Source: Owenia fusiformis
Lineage: Eukaryota; Annelida; Polychaeta; Sabellida; Oweniidae
Reading direction: 5' to 3'
NCBI GenBank assembly: GCA_903813345.2
Contig: CAIIXF020000003.1
Location: 2,200,109 to 2,260,108 of the forward strand
DNA length: 60,000 nucleotides
Of the stretch, positions 23,301 through 35,300 are shown piece after piece. Positions within the stretch are counted from its first letter, which is position 1. Each line of letters opens with the position of its first letter. The notes under the pieces were generated by a model. It worked only from the letters and a program-made list of their open reading frames with translations, did no database searches and was not told the origin of the DNA. The translations under genes were made by a program, and so were the position numbers.

Positions 23301-26300
23301 AACCCGGTGAGTTTAATGGTTAATTTTAATTTATAATTATGGTATCAGATTTGAGTATGATATAAGTCGAGGCTTAAACGAAGCAATAAAATTACGTGTA
23401 ACCTTTTGCGAAAATTCGAACGATTTTTCAAGAATCCTCTTTCAAAGTGTTACCAAAGTGCTCCCCGGGAGTGGAAATTTCGTCTTGTGTAATCAAAATT
23501 AGTAGCGGGTGGTTTGAATTTTTGTTTGAGTTTATTGCTTACATCTATAAATTTAAAACCATGTCGCCTAATTAAGAGCTACATGCAGATTTTGGCGATC
23601 TATCATTATAAAAGGCTAAACATTGTGCAAAAACAGGAGTTGACACGCTTTCATTTGGAAATGAAATTTCCTACATAATCGTCGGCTCATGTTAGTTTAA
23701 AAGTCATGAAAACAAGGTTGAACACAAAACATTGACCCAATTACTGTCTATTTAGCATGGGATCACCAAGGGAAATATTATTAATGACTTAAATCGTTTA
23801 CAATTAAGTTGTATTCCAAGACACTTATCAATTTAGAAATGCAAATTGTTCAATTTTGTTTTTCAATTATAAAAAATGGCACCTGTAGAAAACAGCGTTT
23901 TCAAAATTATTTAAAACAGAGATATTTACTTATGTAACATTCATTGGCATATGTCAGGGAGTAAATAAGAAGAATGTGCATTTGGTTCTATATCTTGTTC
24001 CCAAAGGAGTTTGTTAAGGAGCGGTATATCTTAACGTACTTTTATAATCCCGAACTCAAACATTTCGAATACTTATTTCGAGAACGCTTTGTCGAGAATG
24101 GATTCGAGATGTACTCAAAATTAATACGTTAAAATGTGTATTACCATCTTAATAACCACCTCACAAATTATTTTGGAAATCAAAGATGTACGATTTTTGA
24201 GATTTTTATTTTCGAATGTTGACTTACTTACTTGACTTGACTGTAAAGCGTGATTTCAAGCGTAACAAAGCCTGGTCAAAGCGGGATCAAAGCGTGAGGA
24301 ACCTATCAGAGCTATGTTCAGCTTTCCTACGCTTCGGATCAAGCTTTTCTGAGCTTTGTTATGGTTTGTTAAGCTTTGATACGCTCTCGGCGCTTTAATG
24401 AATTCGTAACAGAGCGCCCAACATTTTTGAACAGTTTAAAATGTGTTGGCTCTATTGCAGAATATCCCGCTTTACTCCGAGCTTTTCTACGACCTATTAC
24501 GACCCCGACGCTTTTATCAAGCTTTGTTACGCTTTGGTGCCGCTTTACAAGCCGCTTTAAAGCGCCATCAAAGCGCCGTTGGTATGAACAAAAATGACAA
24601 AAATGACGCCGCTTTGCTCGCCGATTTAAAGCGTGGCATTCGCCGTTGGTATGAACGTAGCATAAGGAACGCGTTATACGACGTTGCACACCGACGTGGT
24701 GCGACCTGAACGAACTGCGAATGAGATGGACGTATTGAAGACTGTTTATGAACGAAGTAGCTAATTATTTTAGACATACAGTATTTCCCGACCACAGCCA
24801 GATTGAGCCCGTTTACGACGTTTTCGTAGGATGGCTGAGTTAGGATGTTTAGAACTTGTTTTTTTGAGAAATTGCTTGAAAATGACACCATCTCTATGGT
24901 TTCATAGAACAAAAATATAAGCTAGTTTTATTTATAGTATGGTTAATACGCTTTCGAACAAGCCATAATACAGGTTATCTGACTATTATTGACTGAGATA
25001 CAGTTTTCAATACTATATTGTGATACGTGATTTGCGTTTCGATCATAATAATTTGAATAAAACATGATTTTTCAAAAACTAGAGATCATATATCCATGAA
25101 ATATTTTTTGGTAGGTTCTGAACATGTCTGTCAAATGTGTGCAAGACTATATAACCATATCTTTATTAGTTTTGTAGAAATACTTTTTTGTCTCTCCTAT
25201 CCAAGATTGTTCCATTTCGCGGCTATTTTTAGTTATTTTTCCATCTGAATACGCATATAATTCACAAGCGTTGTATCAAAATATTACACAATAAACAAGT
25301 CGATAAGAGTAAATTGCATTTCAAGTTCTAGATTTTGAGAGAAATAATTTTTCTCCACCTCAGGTGGCTTTATTTTTTTAAAATAAATATTTACTAAATA
25401 TAGAGCCAAACATGTGATTCTATGTAATAGTTTGATTATGTGCCAGTAGAAACATGTGGCATCCATAATTTATAGCAAAATTAATCATAAAAATATTTCC
25501 CCCCCATTTTTCGATAGTTCATTTCGTCAAATTTCGTCACCTGAACCCCCCCCCGTCCATTAGTGTTATGAAAAATACGTTGTACACATTAGGGTTAATA
25601 GAATTCAAGAAATCCTTCCATACTGTGCGCCAATTCAATTAGCGATTTAATAGTAAAACTCTTTATAATTTGTTGAATTTTATAGCAGAAATCGGCTATT
25701 CCCTATCCCTTCCGTTCATTGTCAAATCATATTGCGTTATACCAAAAGTGTTTTCATGCTCAAAAGTCTTTAACATTTTGATATTTTTATTTGGAAAACA
25801 TTTACAATATATTTATGAGTGACGTTTACAAATTGTAAACTACTTATTCCAAAGGACTGGAGTTCATAGAAAGTTCAAGAATAAAATAATAAGGAAATAC
25901 AAGATCTCAATCAGGTACTGTTACAAAGTGTAAGGTGTGACAAGAGAAAACACACAGATAACTTTTTTACTTAGAAGAGCAAAATGGTCATAATGTTTTT
26001 ACCCAGCATGACCACAACATATTCAGATCTTGGCACTCTTGCATGTGTAATCAATTTCAAGAAAAATAGAATTTTCAATTTTCTTCAATTTTAAAGTGAT
26101 ATAGCCCGAATTTAAGGCAATTTTAGCAAAAAACATTTGATATCATCTGAAGAACACTGTCTTACCTTGATACTAGGATAAATTCAATCCATATAACTTA
26201 AGGATAGCGGAGATTTCTCATATTGAAGTGGGTACATATAATTTGATTTCACATCGTCCACTTCGAATTATGCGCTCAAATTGATGACGTCACCAAAGTA

Positions 26301-29300
26301 TGTTTGTTTACACATTTTCCTGCATTTCGTTCAGAGCAATCTTGCATATAAAACTTGGGAGAAAATGTGACCTACTTTTGAAAAGAGTAATTTTCGTGTT
26401 CTGTACATAGTATGTACACAATGTTTTATTAATTATGCGTTCCTGATATAATAGTTATACTTTTGCAAGAAAGAGATTTAGTGATTGTTCTGAAATCCGC
26501 CAGAAATAAGTGGAACCTAGAATATGAAAAAATTCTCCTAACCTCTCAATTGGAATAGCTCACAGGTCATAGCCTCGTTCTGATTATTAGTCACATGACC
26601 TTTGGCTAGGGAATCCCCAACAATGTGCAAATGTGAGTAGACTCATTTCTGTTGATAACGCTGAATTGTGAAGTCAAAACACAACCAAGGTCAGTAAAAA
26701 CGATGTTTATATGTACCAGTATGCTGTGGGACTCAGTTTTTCTTGATCATAAACAGGTTGAACTAACATTTCATCCGTTCTCAATTACTTTAATAAACAA
26801 TAATTGTGGTCTTGAACTTTGAGACATTTAAAATGACATCGTTTGTGATTGAGAATGAACATTTCACCTTATCAGACCTCAGTTTTTTTTGTCATTAAAC
26901 CGACCCTTTGACTTATTAAAGGCCACTGAATGTCAACTAAAGATATTTCAGAATTAATGCCGAATTTGAACTTGAAGGTGATTTAAAAAAATATTTGGTC
27001 TATGTGAAGCAAGTTCAAAAATGAAAATGGACAATTTATTAAATAATTCAAAATGGCCTCCATATTAAGCCTAAAACCTAATCAGATATTGGCGCTATAA
27101 TGCTCTTGCATATGGGGAAATATTACATCGGACGGATGCTTAGTTTCCTAGAATATTGAAAACAAGTATAACAATAAAGCACTCTATTGTCAAAGTGCAT
27201 TAAACATATACATGAGTTCACAATGTTTACATAAACTTTTCTAAAGATGACAAATTGTGGTTAAAAACTAATTCAGATGTTTATATAATTTAGGTGCTCG
27301 GGACCTATTGTACAAGGATTTACTTTGTAGTTTGGGATTTGTGGTCTGCTCCAACTTAAACAGGGTTTTCAGTAGCACGTTTTCCCTTATAGATTCTTCT
27401 CGACTGCTCCTAGCCATGGTCACTTGGGCTACTCCACGTTCGAAGGCCTGTTGCAGCATCATTGGGTTCAAATCATCTTCCAAAATGGTCTTCAGGGTAT
27501 TTGCTCCCCTCTCCTTAAATAATTAAGTATGTATGTATGTATGTATGTATATATATTTATTATTGTTAGTACCTCAACTGAAATACTCGATTCTGATTGG
27601 TTGATTAGCAGTCAACAATATGTTAAGTATCACGACACAAAAAATACAATAATAATACAGTATACAATTGTTCACCTCTCAAGATGTCAACCGGTAGGAG
27701 GTCAACAGTAGTTTCAAGGTTTACAGTCGACCGCTAATTGACCAATCAGATGCGAGTATTTACACTGATGTACTACAGAAGAAGTAAGTAGCTCCCAGTA
27801 TCGTATTCGGGGATTCCCCATTATATGAAGTCTAATCAAATTGCAGGATGTGATCACGTGAACAATCAAAAGCACGTGCTCATCCCACATGCGTAAAGTA
27901 ACATTTGAAATCGTTGAAATGGCTTTTATTTCAGTTTAACATCATTTCAACATCATCATTTCAAAACTACGGAAATACTAGTGAAGTTACTCGATCCAAA
28001 CTTGTAGAGAATACTCATAAAACAACAGCGAACATTGTGAGATCCTTTTTAATGGCAAATGAGGCATGTTTATAAAATTGGTCATCGAACGTGCCGAATA
28101 CTATAGGTCATCTTTGGGAAATCTCCCACACTGGATGTACTAACAATAATGATTGAAAAAAACTCAGCCCGGTCAGTGTCGGCCTATAACAGACTTAAAA
28201 CAAGTAGCGAATGTCATGAATATGCACCATTCAAAAGTTTGCGTGAGACACCCGTTTGGGCATGGATGGGAAATTTACCACAAATGGCCCGTCTAATTCC
28301 TTACTTCGGTGCCAAATAGATGTGTCAGTTACCCCTACTTAGGGGCAATGAATCTAGTAAAAACTATTTCCCCGAAGATACTCTCTTAAAACATTTACTT
28401 GCTTATAGGCTAAATGGACATTAATGTTGAGAGATAAACGTGCAGTACAGTATAGTATATCAATATATCAATAAGAGATACCATGGTCATAAAATTATTC
28501 TCGCAAAGCCCTGATAACCAATAGAGAATTATGGAGCAGCGTTTTACCCCGTAATCAAAAGCCAATGAGCCTGATAGTTTTGACAAAAATGAGCCGGAAA
28601 GGGGCGGCATCGTTTTACTATTAGTTTGTATCAAAAGTACGTGGAGAGTATAGCTGTATGTGCGATCATTTTTGGCGGGCGAATTCTTGAGTTTGACGTG
28701 TACAAATCCACATTAAACTATTTTGGAAAGAGCGCTATGTAATTTTTGCAATGACGTGTACAACCATTTACATTATTGTGTTACGGTATTGAGGTTACTA
28801 TATTCTGTTCGAAAACGACTGTGTTCAAGCCTTCTATACATGAACAAAGTCAATATTTCAGCTGTGGTATATTCGTCAACACTACCCCTGGTAATATAAG
28901 TAATGTGTGACGTCATAACGGCGAGCCGAAGTAATGACGGGCTTCAGAGCAGGTGTTTATCATATTAGAATCGTTACAAAGAGCTCGGTTTCATGATTTA
29001 TGTCAAATATACGACCTTGAATTTTATTCTGGCCAAAAGACCATAGTCGCTACGCGATATTGGCCTTCATGAACAGAATAAAATTTTCGGTCATATGTTA
29101 CGCCTTAGATCATAAAATCTCGATCTTTATTCCTTAATGTAATATTCATGTTTAGTTAATATTCGTTTTTATCGACAGTGTTCTTTGACTTCATGTAACA
29201 TAAACACGTATCCATGCGATTTCAATCTGGTTTGCTTTATCAGAAAGATAATGTGCTGTAATGTCAAAATGGATACAGAAAACCATGATGATTAAAGCTA

Positions 29301-32300
29301 GATAAAATTGTATGATCATAACGTCAAGTTGTGAGGGGTGTAATGAAAATTTTCAAATTTAGACCCTCTCTGTTGCATTCCGAACATATCGAAGAACAAG
29401 ATTTCCCATAAAAAACAAGAAAAAAATTGTGTTTTTAGAAAACTGAACTTGACTTTGACTAAAAACTTTTAACTTTTACGAAAAAGAATATTTTGCACTT
29501 ATTCTTCAAAGTATTGACATACTGTATGGGTTCCTGAAAAACTATACATGGTATAGAATTAAATAAAATATGAGAAATGAGATCTATGCTTAATGTAGAC
29601 TAGATACTGACATGGTGTCATTTCTGTCATTGATACACTTTCACTTTAATTAGCTCTAGAGTTTTTAATTCTAAGCTCGGTTTCGAATCTAAAAAAATCT
29701 GGGAAAGGAGGGGGGGGGCGGTCGCCCCAACGCCCTCTCCCTTCCGACGCCAATGTATGTTTATCATTTTTACTAAATATTTGAAGATTATAGTACACAT
29801 TGCATATAATTCTCAAAATGACAAGATCAAAACAAGGCCATGTAATTTCACAATTGTGGGAGAGGTAGTGAGGTACGCAACAAACGAAATGAATTTGGAG
29901 AATGCAAAACTTCATTTGATTTGATAAAAAAAAAATCATAGAAACCGTTGTGTATTGAGACAGAGTAATACCAACGTACCTGTAAGTCTTTAGAATCTTT
30001 TTCGAAGCATCCCTTTTCGAAATGGGTGGCAATCTCAATAGTCAGCAAGGGTTTAATGATGCTTTCTGAGTCCAAGTGCAAAGTCAGTTTTACACTCTCG
30101 TTGTCTTTTGAAATAAGATCTACTTTCCTCACCGATATCCCTTAATAAATGTATGTAATTAGTCTTATTGCAAGGGTAGTCCAATAAGTCCTGAAATGTT
30201 TACGACGCAAGGGTGGGGATTTGAGGGGCAAGTACCTATGTTTCTAATCTTGAAAAACACTGTGTGACTATTTTTTATATTTCTTTCTTTTAAATTATCA
30301 AATGTTTTGGAAATCGTAAGATTTAGTTCACTGGGTACAAATAGCGACATTTAGCATGGTGATGTATTATTGCCCTAGTTCAATAGTCACATTCAAACTC
30401 AATCACGGTCAATAATTTGTAAAATAGTATCCAACCTGATAAGAAGTCATTGTGTTCCATTGGCAAATTTCATACTTCATCTGGTCTCACAGACACACAA
30501 ACTTATGATATCACGATGAAAGTATACAAGCAGTATACACCATACATTTTGATGAGGCAGACGCGATGATGAAAAATGATAACTGAACTCTTAATGACAA
30601 CTCCAAACCTTGTCAGGACTGGGTGAGAAGGCATCAAAAGTGTATTGCTTTCAAAGTCCAATATTTTACGAACGTTTGAAATGGGACACTATGCAGTATC
30701 AATCAAATCTATTATGAGCTCCTGGTAGTTTTAAATATATTGTTAAACATACTTATTATAGCTATGCAAAATGGTATTCGTTGATAAATTATTTTACATT
30801 TTAATTTTCTATTTTTGAAGTAACAAAAAGCTGTCCTATACTCCTCAAAACTCGCCAACTTGGTAATTGGTAACTCGGAACAATATTGATAAAAGTTAGA
30901 AGAATAATTTCAGGACTTATTGGATAACCACCGATCGTACTTTATACAAACAAGTGGAACAGAATGACTTCTTATCAGGTTGGATAATTGCAGCAGTTTT
31001 ACAATTTATTAAAGGATAAAATTCATTATTTTCACCCTATTTTAATCATTTTACTCAAAATTCAGTATCATTCTATCAATTGTATTTGTAGCCTTCACAG
31101 TGTATGGCATTATTTTTGCTTCTTTATTCATTAAATTCAAATATATTCGATATATGAAATATTAATATTCGCTAAATCATTTTCCATTCGGTAAAAACGT
31201 TTATATGTTTGTTACAGCAAATTAAGTTTTCAAAATAGCCAATCACTTAATACTATGTGCATTAAATTACATATTTCATTCGCTAAATGATATGGTTTTT
31301 GCGTAAATTGTTAAGGTATTCCTTAAGAGTAACACATTATATGTACAATATTGAATTTCTATTTGAACCCTACCAAAATAAGTTTGCCTATATTTACCGA
31401 ATGGTTTATTTTTCTATGACAAAGTTAATGCATTTTACCGAAAGCTAATTTGCTATTTACCGAATGCAATAAAGTAATATTCGATAACTTTCGTTGTTGT
31501 TCGATATTTTGTCACGTGACCTCGAGATTTGCAAAATGGCCGCGCAGCTATTCTACATCGTTCAAATAGATCACGTGACTGAAAGTCTCGTAAAGTATCG
31601 AAAAATAACGAAATTTATCGAATGTGGCATTCGGTATTTACCGAATATAAATAATTTAAATACCGAATGTACAAATAATTAATTGAATCATACGTGCGTT
31701 AAGGAAAACATATAGATTCGCTGCATCACATTAATACATGTACACTGTGAATAAATATCAAATGTGAATGCCAACACAAAGAACAAGTGAAACTATTTAG
31801 CGAATATAAATTGTATAGATTATTACATTAGATAAAATAAAAAACATTCAATAGATTTGGTAAAGGTTTGGTAAATTGTTTCTTTTATTTGGTATTTATG
31901 GAATATTTAATGTACCAAATAAAGAAGCAGTTTAAACACAATAATAGTGTTCTGTCCAATTAGAATAACATTTTATCAAAATTGCGACTTTTTGAAATTT
32001 TCGGAACATTTTTCTCACATTCTGGTCAAAATGCCAAAATGAGAGTTTTAAATGATTCTGCACTGTAAGCGCCATCCAACCCAAGAAAATAACTTGAAGA
32101 AACCCTCGAGCAGTACAACATTGAGATCCACCTAACTAACTGAATTTGTAAGTTTTCGAAATTCCTTCTCAATTCACTAGATGCGAGTAGAAAGAATCTT
32201 GATTTACGTTATGAAATATTCAAAATTCAGTAAAAGCGAATATATAGAAATGTGATTTTAAAAAGTGTTTATAACACTTTTTATTTACTTTGAAAATGTG

Positions 32301-35300
32301 ACTTCTACCACAGACCCCATGTTACAAAAAGTGAAACATATTTTCTTGTATTGGACAGGTACACAGCAAATCCCCTACGGTACCGTGCGGTACCATACTC
32401 TTAATGTACCATACGGTACCGTGCAAACGGTACCGTACGGTGCCGTATACGGTACCGTGATTTCAGAGTGCGGATTGGGTTTGTAACATTTTCTTTTACT
32501 GGACATATTTAAATTTGTATAACCATCAGATACATGAAGGTGATATGAAAATGGAACCACCAAAACTGATAAATATTCAAGTTTAAGGGGATTTTCTAAT
32601 ACCCTGCCATGTTATATACCCCGAATCAGCCACCTGATGGCGAAATTGGTTACTTCCTCCTCGCAACTGGGTAATTGAAAATGACTCTCAATTAATTCAT
32701 TCTAAGGTAAACAGAACTCATTTTATTCTGTTTTTTTCTCACCAATAAGTGTGGGTATCCAATTAGCATATTTGTATGTACAATTCGCTCAATTATACAA
32801 TGTATTTAGACACTCACCTTTAAATTTGGAATCTTTTAAACTGATGAATGAAAGATTCTTTCCACCGATGCTGACGTCAAGCCTATCTCCTGAGCCTTAA
32901 ACCGAAATAAAATATCATAATAGTCAAGAATGTGCAGAAACCTTTGCAAAATAATTACAAAGTTTTAGAACAAAAATATTCTTACATTTCTTAAAGTCAA
33001 CAGAACTTAGCTCCAAAGGAAACTCATTGGATTGTTCAACACTGTACACATCTTGATCACGATGACTGTCTTTGGTACCAGTTCCAATCTGTTCAGCCTG
33101 GGAAACTAATCTAGTCCATGTCAGTAAATAGTTTTTTATCGTATGCTGTGATATTGACCGCTCTGTCAAATAAAAGTTGTAAACGTTTAAAGATCTTTGA
33201 TGACACGCACCTACCATTCGTTACAGCTGCTAAACTGGTACAGACATTACGTTACAAGTGGAATTTATATTATGTAATATTTTAACGTTACGTAAAATAA
33301 CACAACACAATACAACATAACCTGTGGTCTTCCGCCAGAATCTTATTGAATGGCGCCGGAGCCCCGAACTGTCTATACAGTGTAACGACTAGCGCCCTGT
33401 ACCAGCCCTATTTAATACTCCCGTCCCACCCGGCTAATGCGGAATTTTGTGAATAGCTCTTCAAAACATGGCTGTTTATATCTGTTTAAATTACCACAGG
33501 TATGGTATTGTTTCCTGGTTTATGCACCAGCGAATTCAAAATGGCTGTCTTAAGCGGGAATTCGCTTTACTTTAGTGTTATCTTCAAATTATGGTTATAT
33601 TATACTACATTAGATGGTAAATATTATACTGTTTTTATAATTTATGCCTTTGATACTCCTAAATGGTCACTCAAATGCCTAAATTGGTGCAAATGCTGAT
33701 ATCCCCGGTGTCTGTATTTTTATTAATTGCAAATCAAACTTATATTAGGGTCAGAATGGGAGTCAGGCGTGCGTTCGGAGGGATTTTATTGAACATATTT
33801 CTTCATGTTTCTAGTATGATTTTACATACAGTATGTATGCTAATTAGATCTTAATTTCTCAGCTTTTAGATTTTGTCGCCATTTTACCTCACATGGGCTA
33901 TCATTCGGACTTCTACTATAAAGGACCTTATACACCCTCCATTGGAATCTCCCCATGGGAAAAAAATAATTCATCTGATTTTTCAAAATGAGTATTCTGC
34001 TTCAAATATTACATTTATATGCACACTAGTATCTTGTTGACCTATATTCAGCACTGTATTGATGTATAGGCCACTTATTAGGGTCATAATTCAATCATGG
34101 AGTGTAGAGGCATAGATTCCAAACCAGGAAGTATTTTTGTGTCTGTCAAAATCCATTTACATCCTACGCATCCCTGCATATTATTCAAATATGTTACTAC
34201 ATAATGAAATTTAATATTATAATCTTTGGTTTTACAAACTTGTATGACATTTGATAAGTGTAAAAGGTGTTTTTGGAGCATTTTTCTATAGCCATTTTGT
34301 AGGGGAAAAAATGATGAAAAAATGTACAATCTTTTAATTTTAAGTATGACCTGAATCGATTGCAAACTTCATATTTGCACATTTGATGAGATAAATCATT
34401 TGTGTCGTATTGTGAAATTATTAAGTTTGCAATCGATTCAGGTCATAGTGTATTTTTGGTATTTCTGTGATAATCAATGGATACCAATGGCTTCTATTGG
34501 GATCTGCTGATATCCTCATGTTAGGTCGATGGTGCACAGCCCATGTAAGTCAATACAACCTTACTGAACGAAATGATCCCTATCTCAGCTTATGTGTGTC
34601 CGAGCACTTTAATATTTTCCAAAGTATTATATGACATTTTATTCTTCATGTTACACCTACGAATGATTCATTTTGACCATAGGAATATTTGCCAATAATT
34701 GCACCTTGTCCTTTGAGCTAGATATATTGGTTTGGCCATTTTATGTATATTTTGGCACCATTGTGTTAGGAAGGATTTAAATATGAACTTATAACTTATA
34801 TAATATATTAGCAACAATATTATGTAAAGATCAGTCCACAGGATCTCAGATTTCACTATGGGACACGTTTCTCCCTTAATTCAAAAGTTATAGCATCCAT
34901 TCAATATAGGGTCCGAATTTCCATAAAACCCTGGTTATCATGGCAACCAATCATAAAGCAGCTCCCAAGGTATAATGAAATACGTAAAACCAACAATTTA
35001 CAAAGATCTGAAAATGAGACCTGTATCTCCCTTATATCAAAAGTTATAGCATCCATCCAAAGTGGGGGTTCGAATCTGTGAAATAGGCCCCTATGTAAAC
35101 CAGAACAACGGCAACGCCAAAGCGTAGCGAATCCCATCGAACATTTTGAAAAATGGCCGCCTTCTACCAAAAGTCTCATTAGACAGTGTGCCATGCTTAT
35201 AGTATTCACATACCAAATATGAACAAAATCGCTCCACTACTTTTCGAGTTATAGTAAAAAACGTTAAAATGGCGGCCATTTTGAAAAATGGCCGCCTTCT

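Larger units (their letters stand above)
20297..24662. mobile_element. 4.4-kb element with long inverted ends and phased AAAGC repeats
   Basis: The left end (20298) GCTACGTTCACACCAACG and right end (to 24661) CGTTGGTATGAACGTAGC are inverted. Pairing runs for several hundred bases through GGCGCTTTAAAGCGGC and CGGGGTCGT blocks (20298-20640 with 24400-24661). The left end is doubled: a 166-bp unit starts at 20298 and again at 20464. TAA is present just outside both ends (20294-20296, 24663-24665), possibly a Harbinger-type duplication. It interrupts a copy of the repeat seen whole at 17960-18130. The frame at 22648-23100 (150 codons) follows a good acceptor-like sequence but has no recognised motif. 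No transposase was recognised. Confidence 0.75.
17346..27323 (-). other. Lipase intron 9 (about 10 kb), packed with nested repeats
   Basis: Contents in order: GAACG-type phased repeats (17640-17815), a TA MITE (17816-18170), tandem YY1-like repeats (18330-19375), an inverted copy of the GAACG family (about 19410-19760), another copy (19780-20290) interrupted by the 4.4-kb element 20297-24662 and resuming at 24676-24840, then AT-rich DNA to 27323 with a C-run near 25545 and nothing further supported. Confidence 0.75.
30141..32817 (-). other. Lipase intron 7
   Basis: It holds an AT-rich element-like segment with TACCGAAT words (about 31111-31936) and a CGGTACCG array (32376-32459). No other gene is seen; the minus frame at 30165-30350 has no support. 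Confidence 0.65.
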
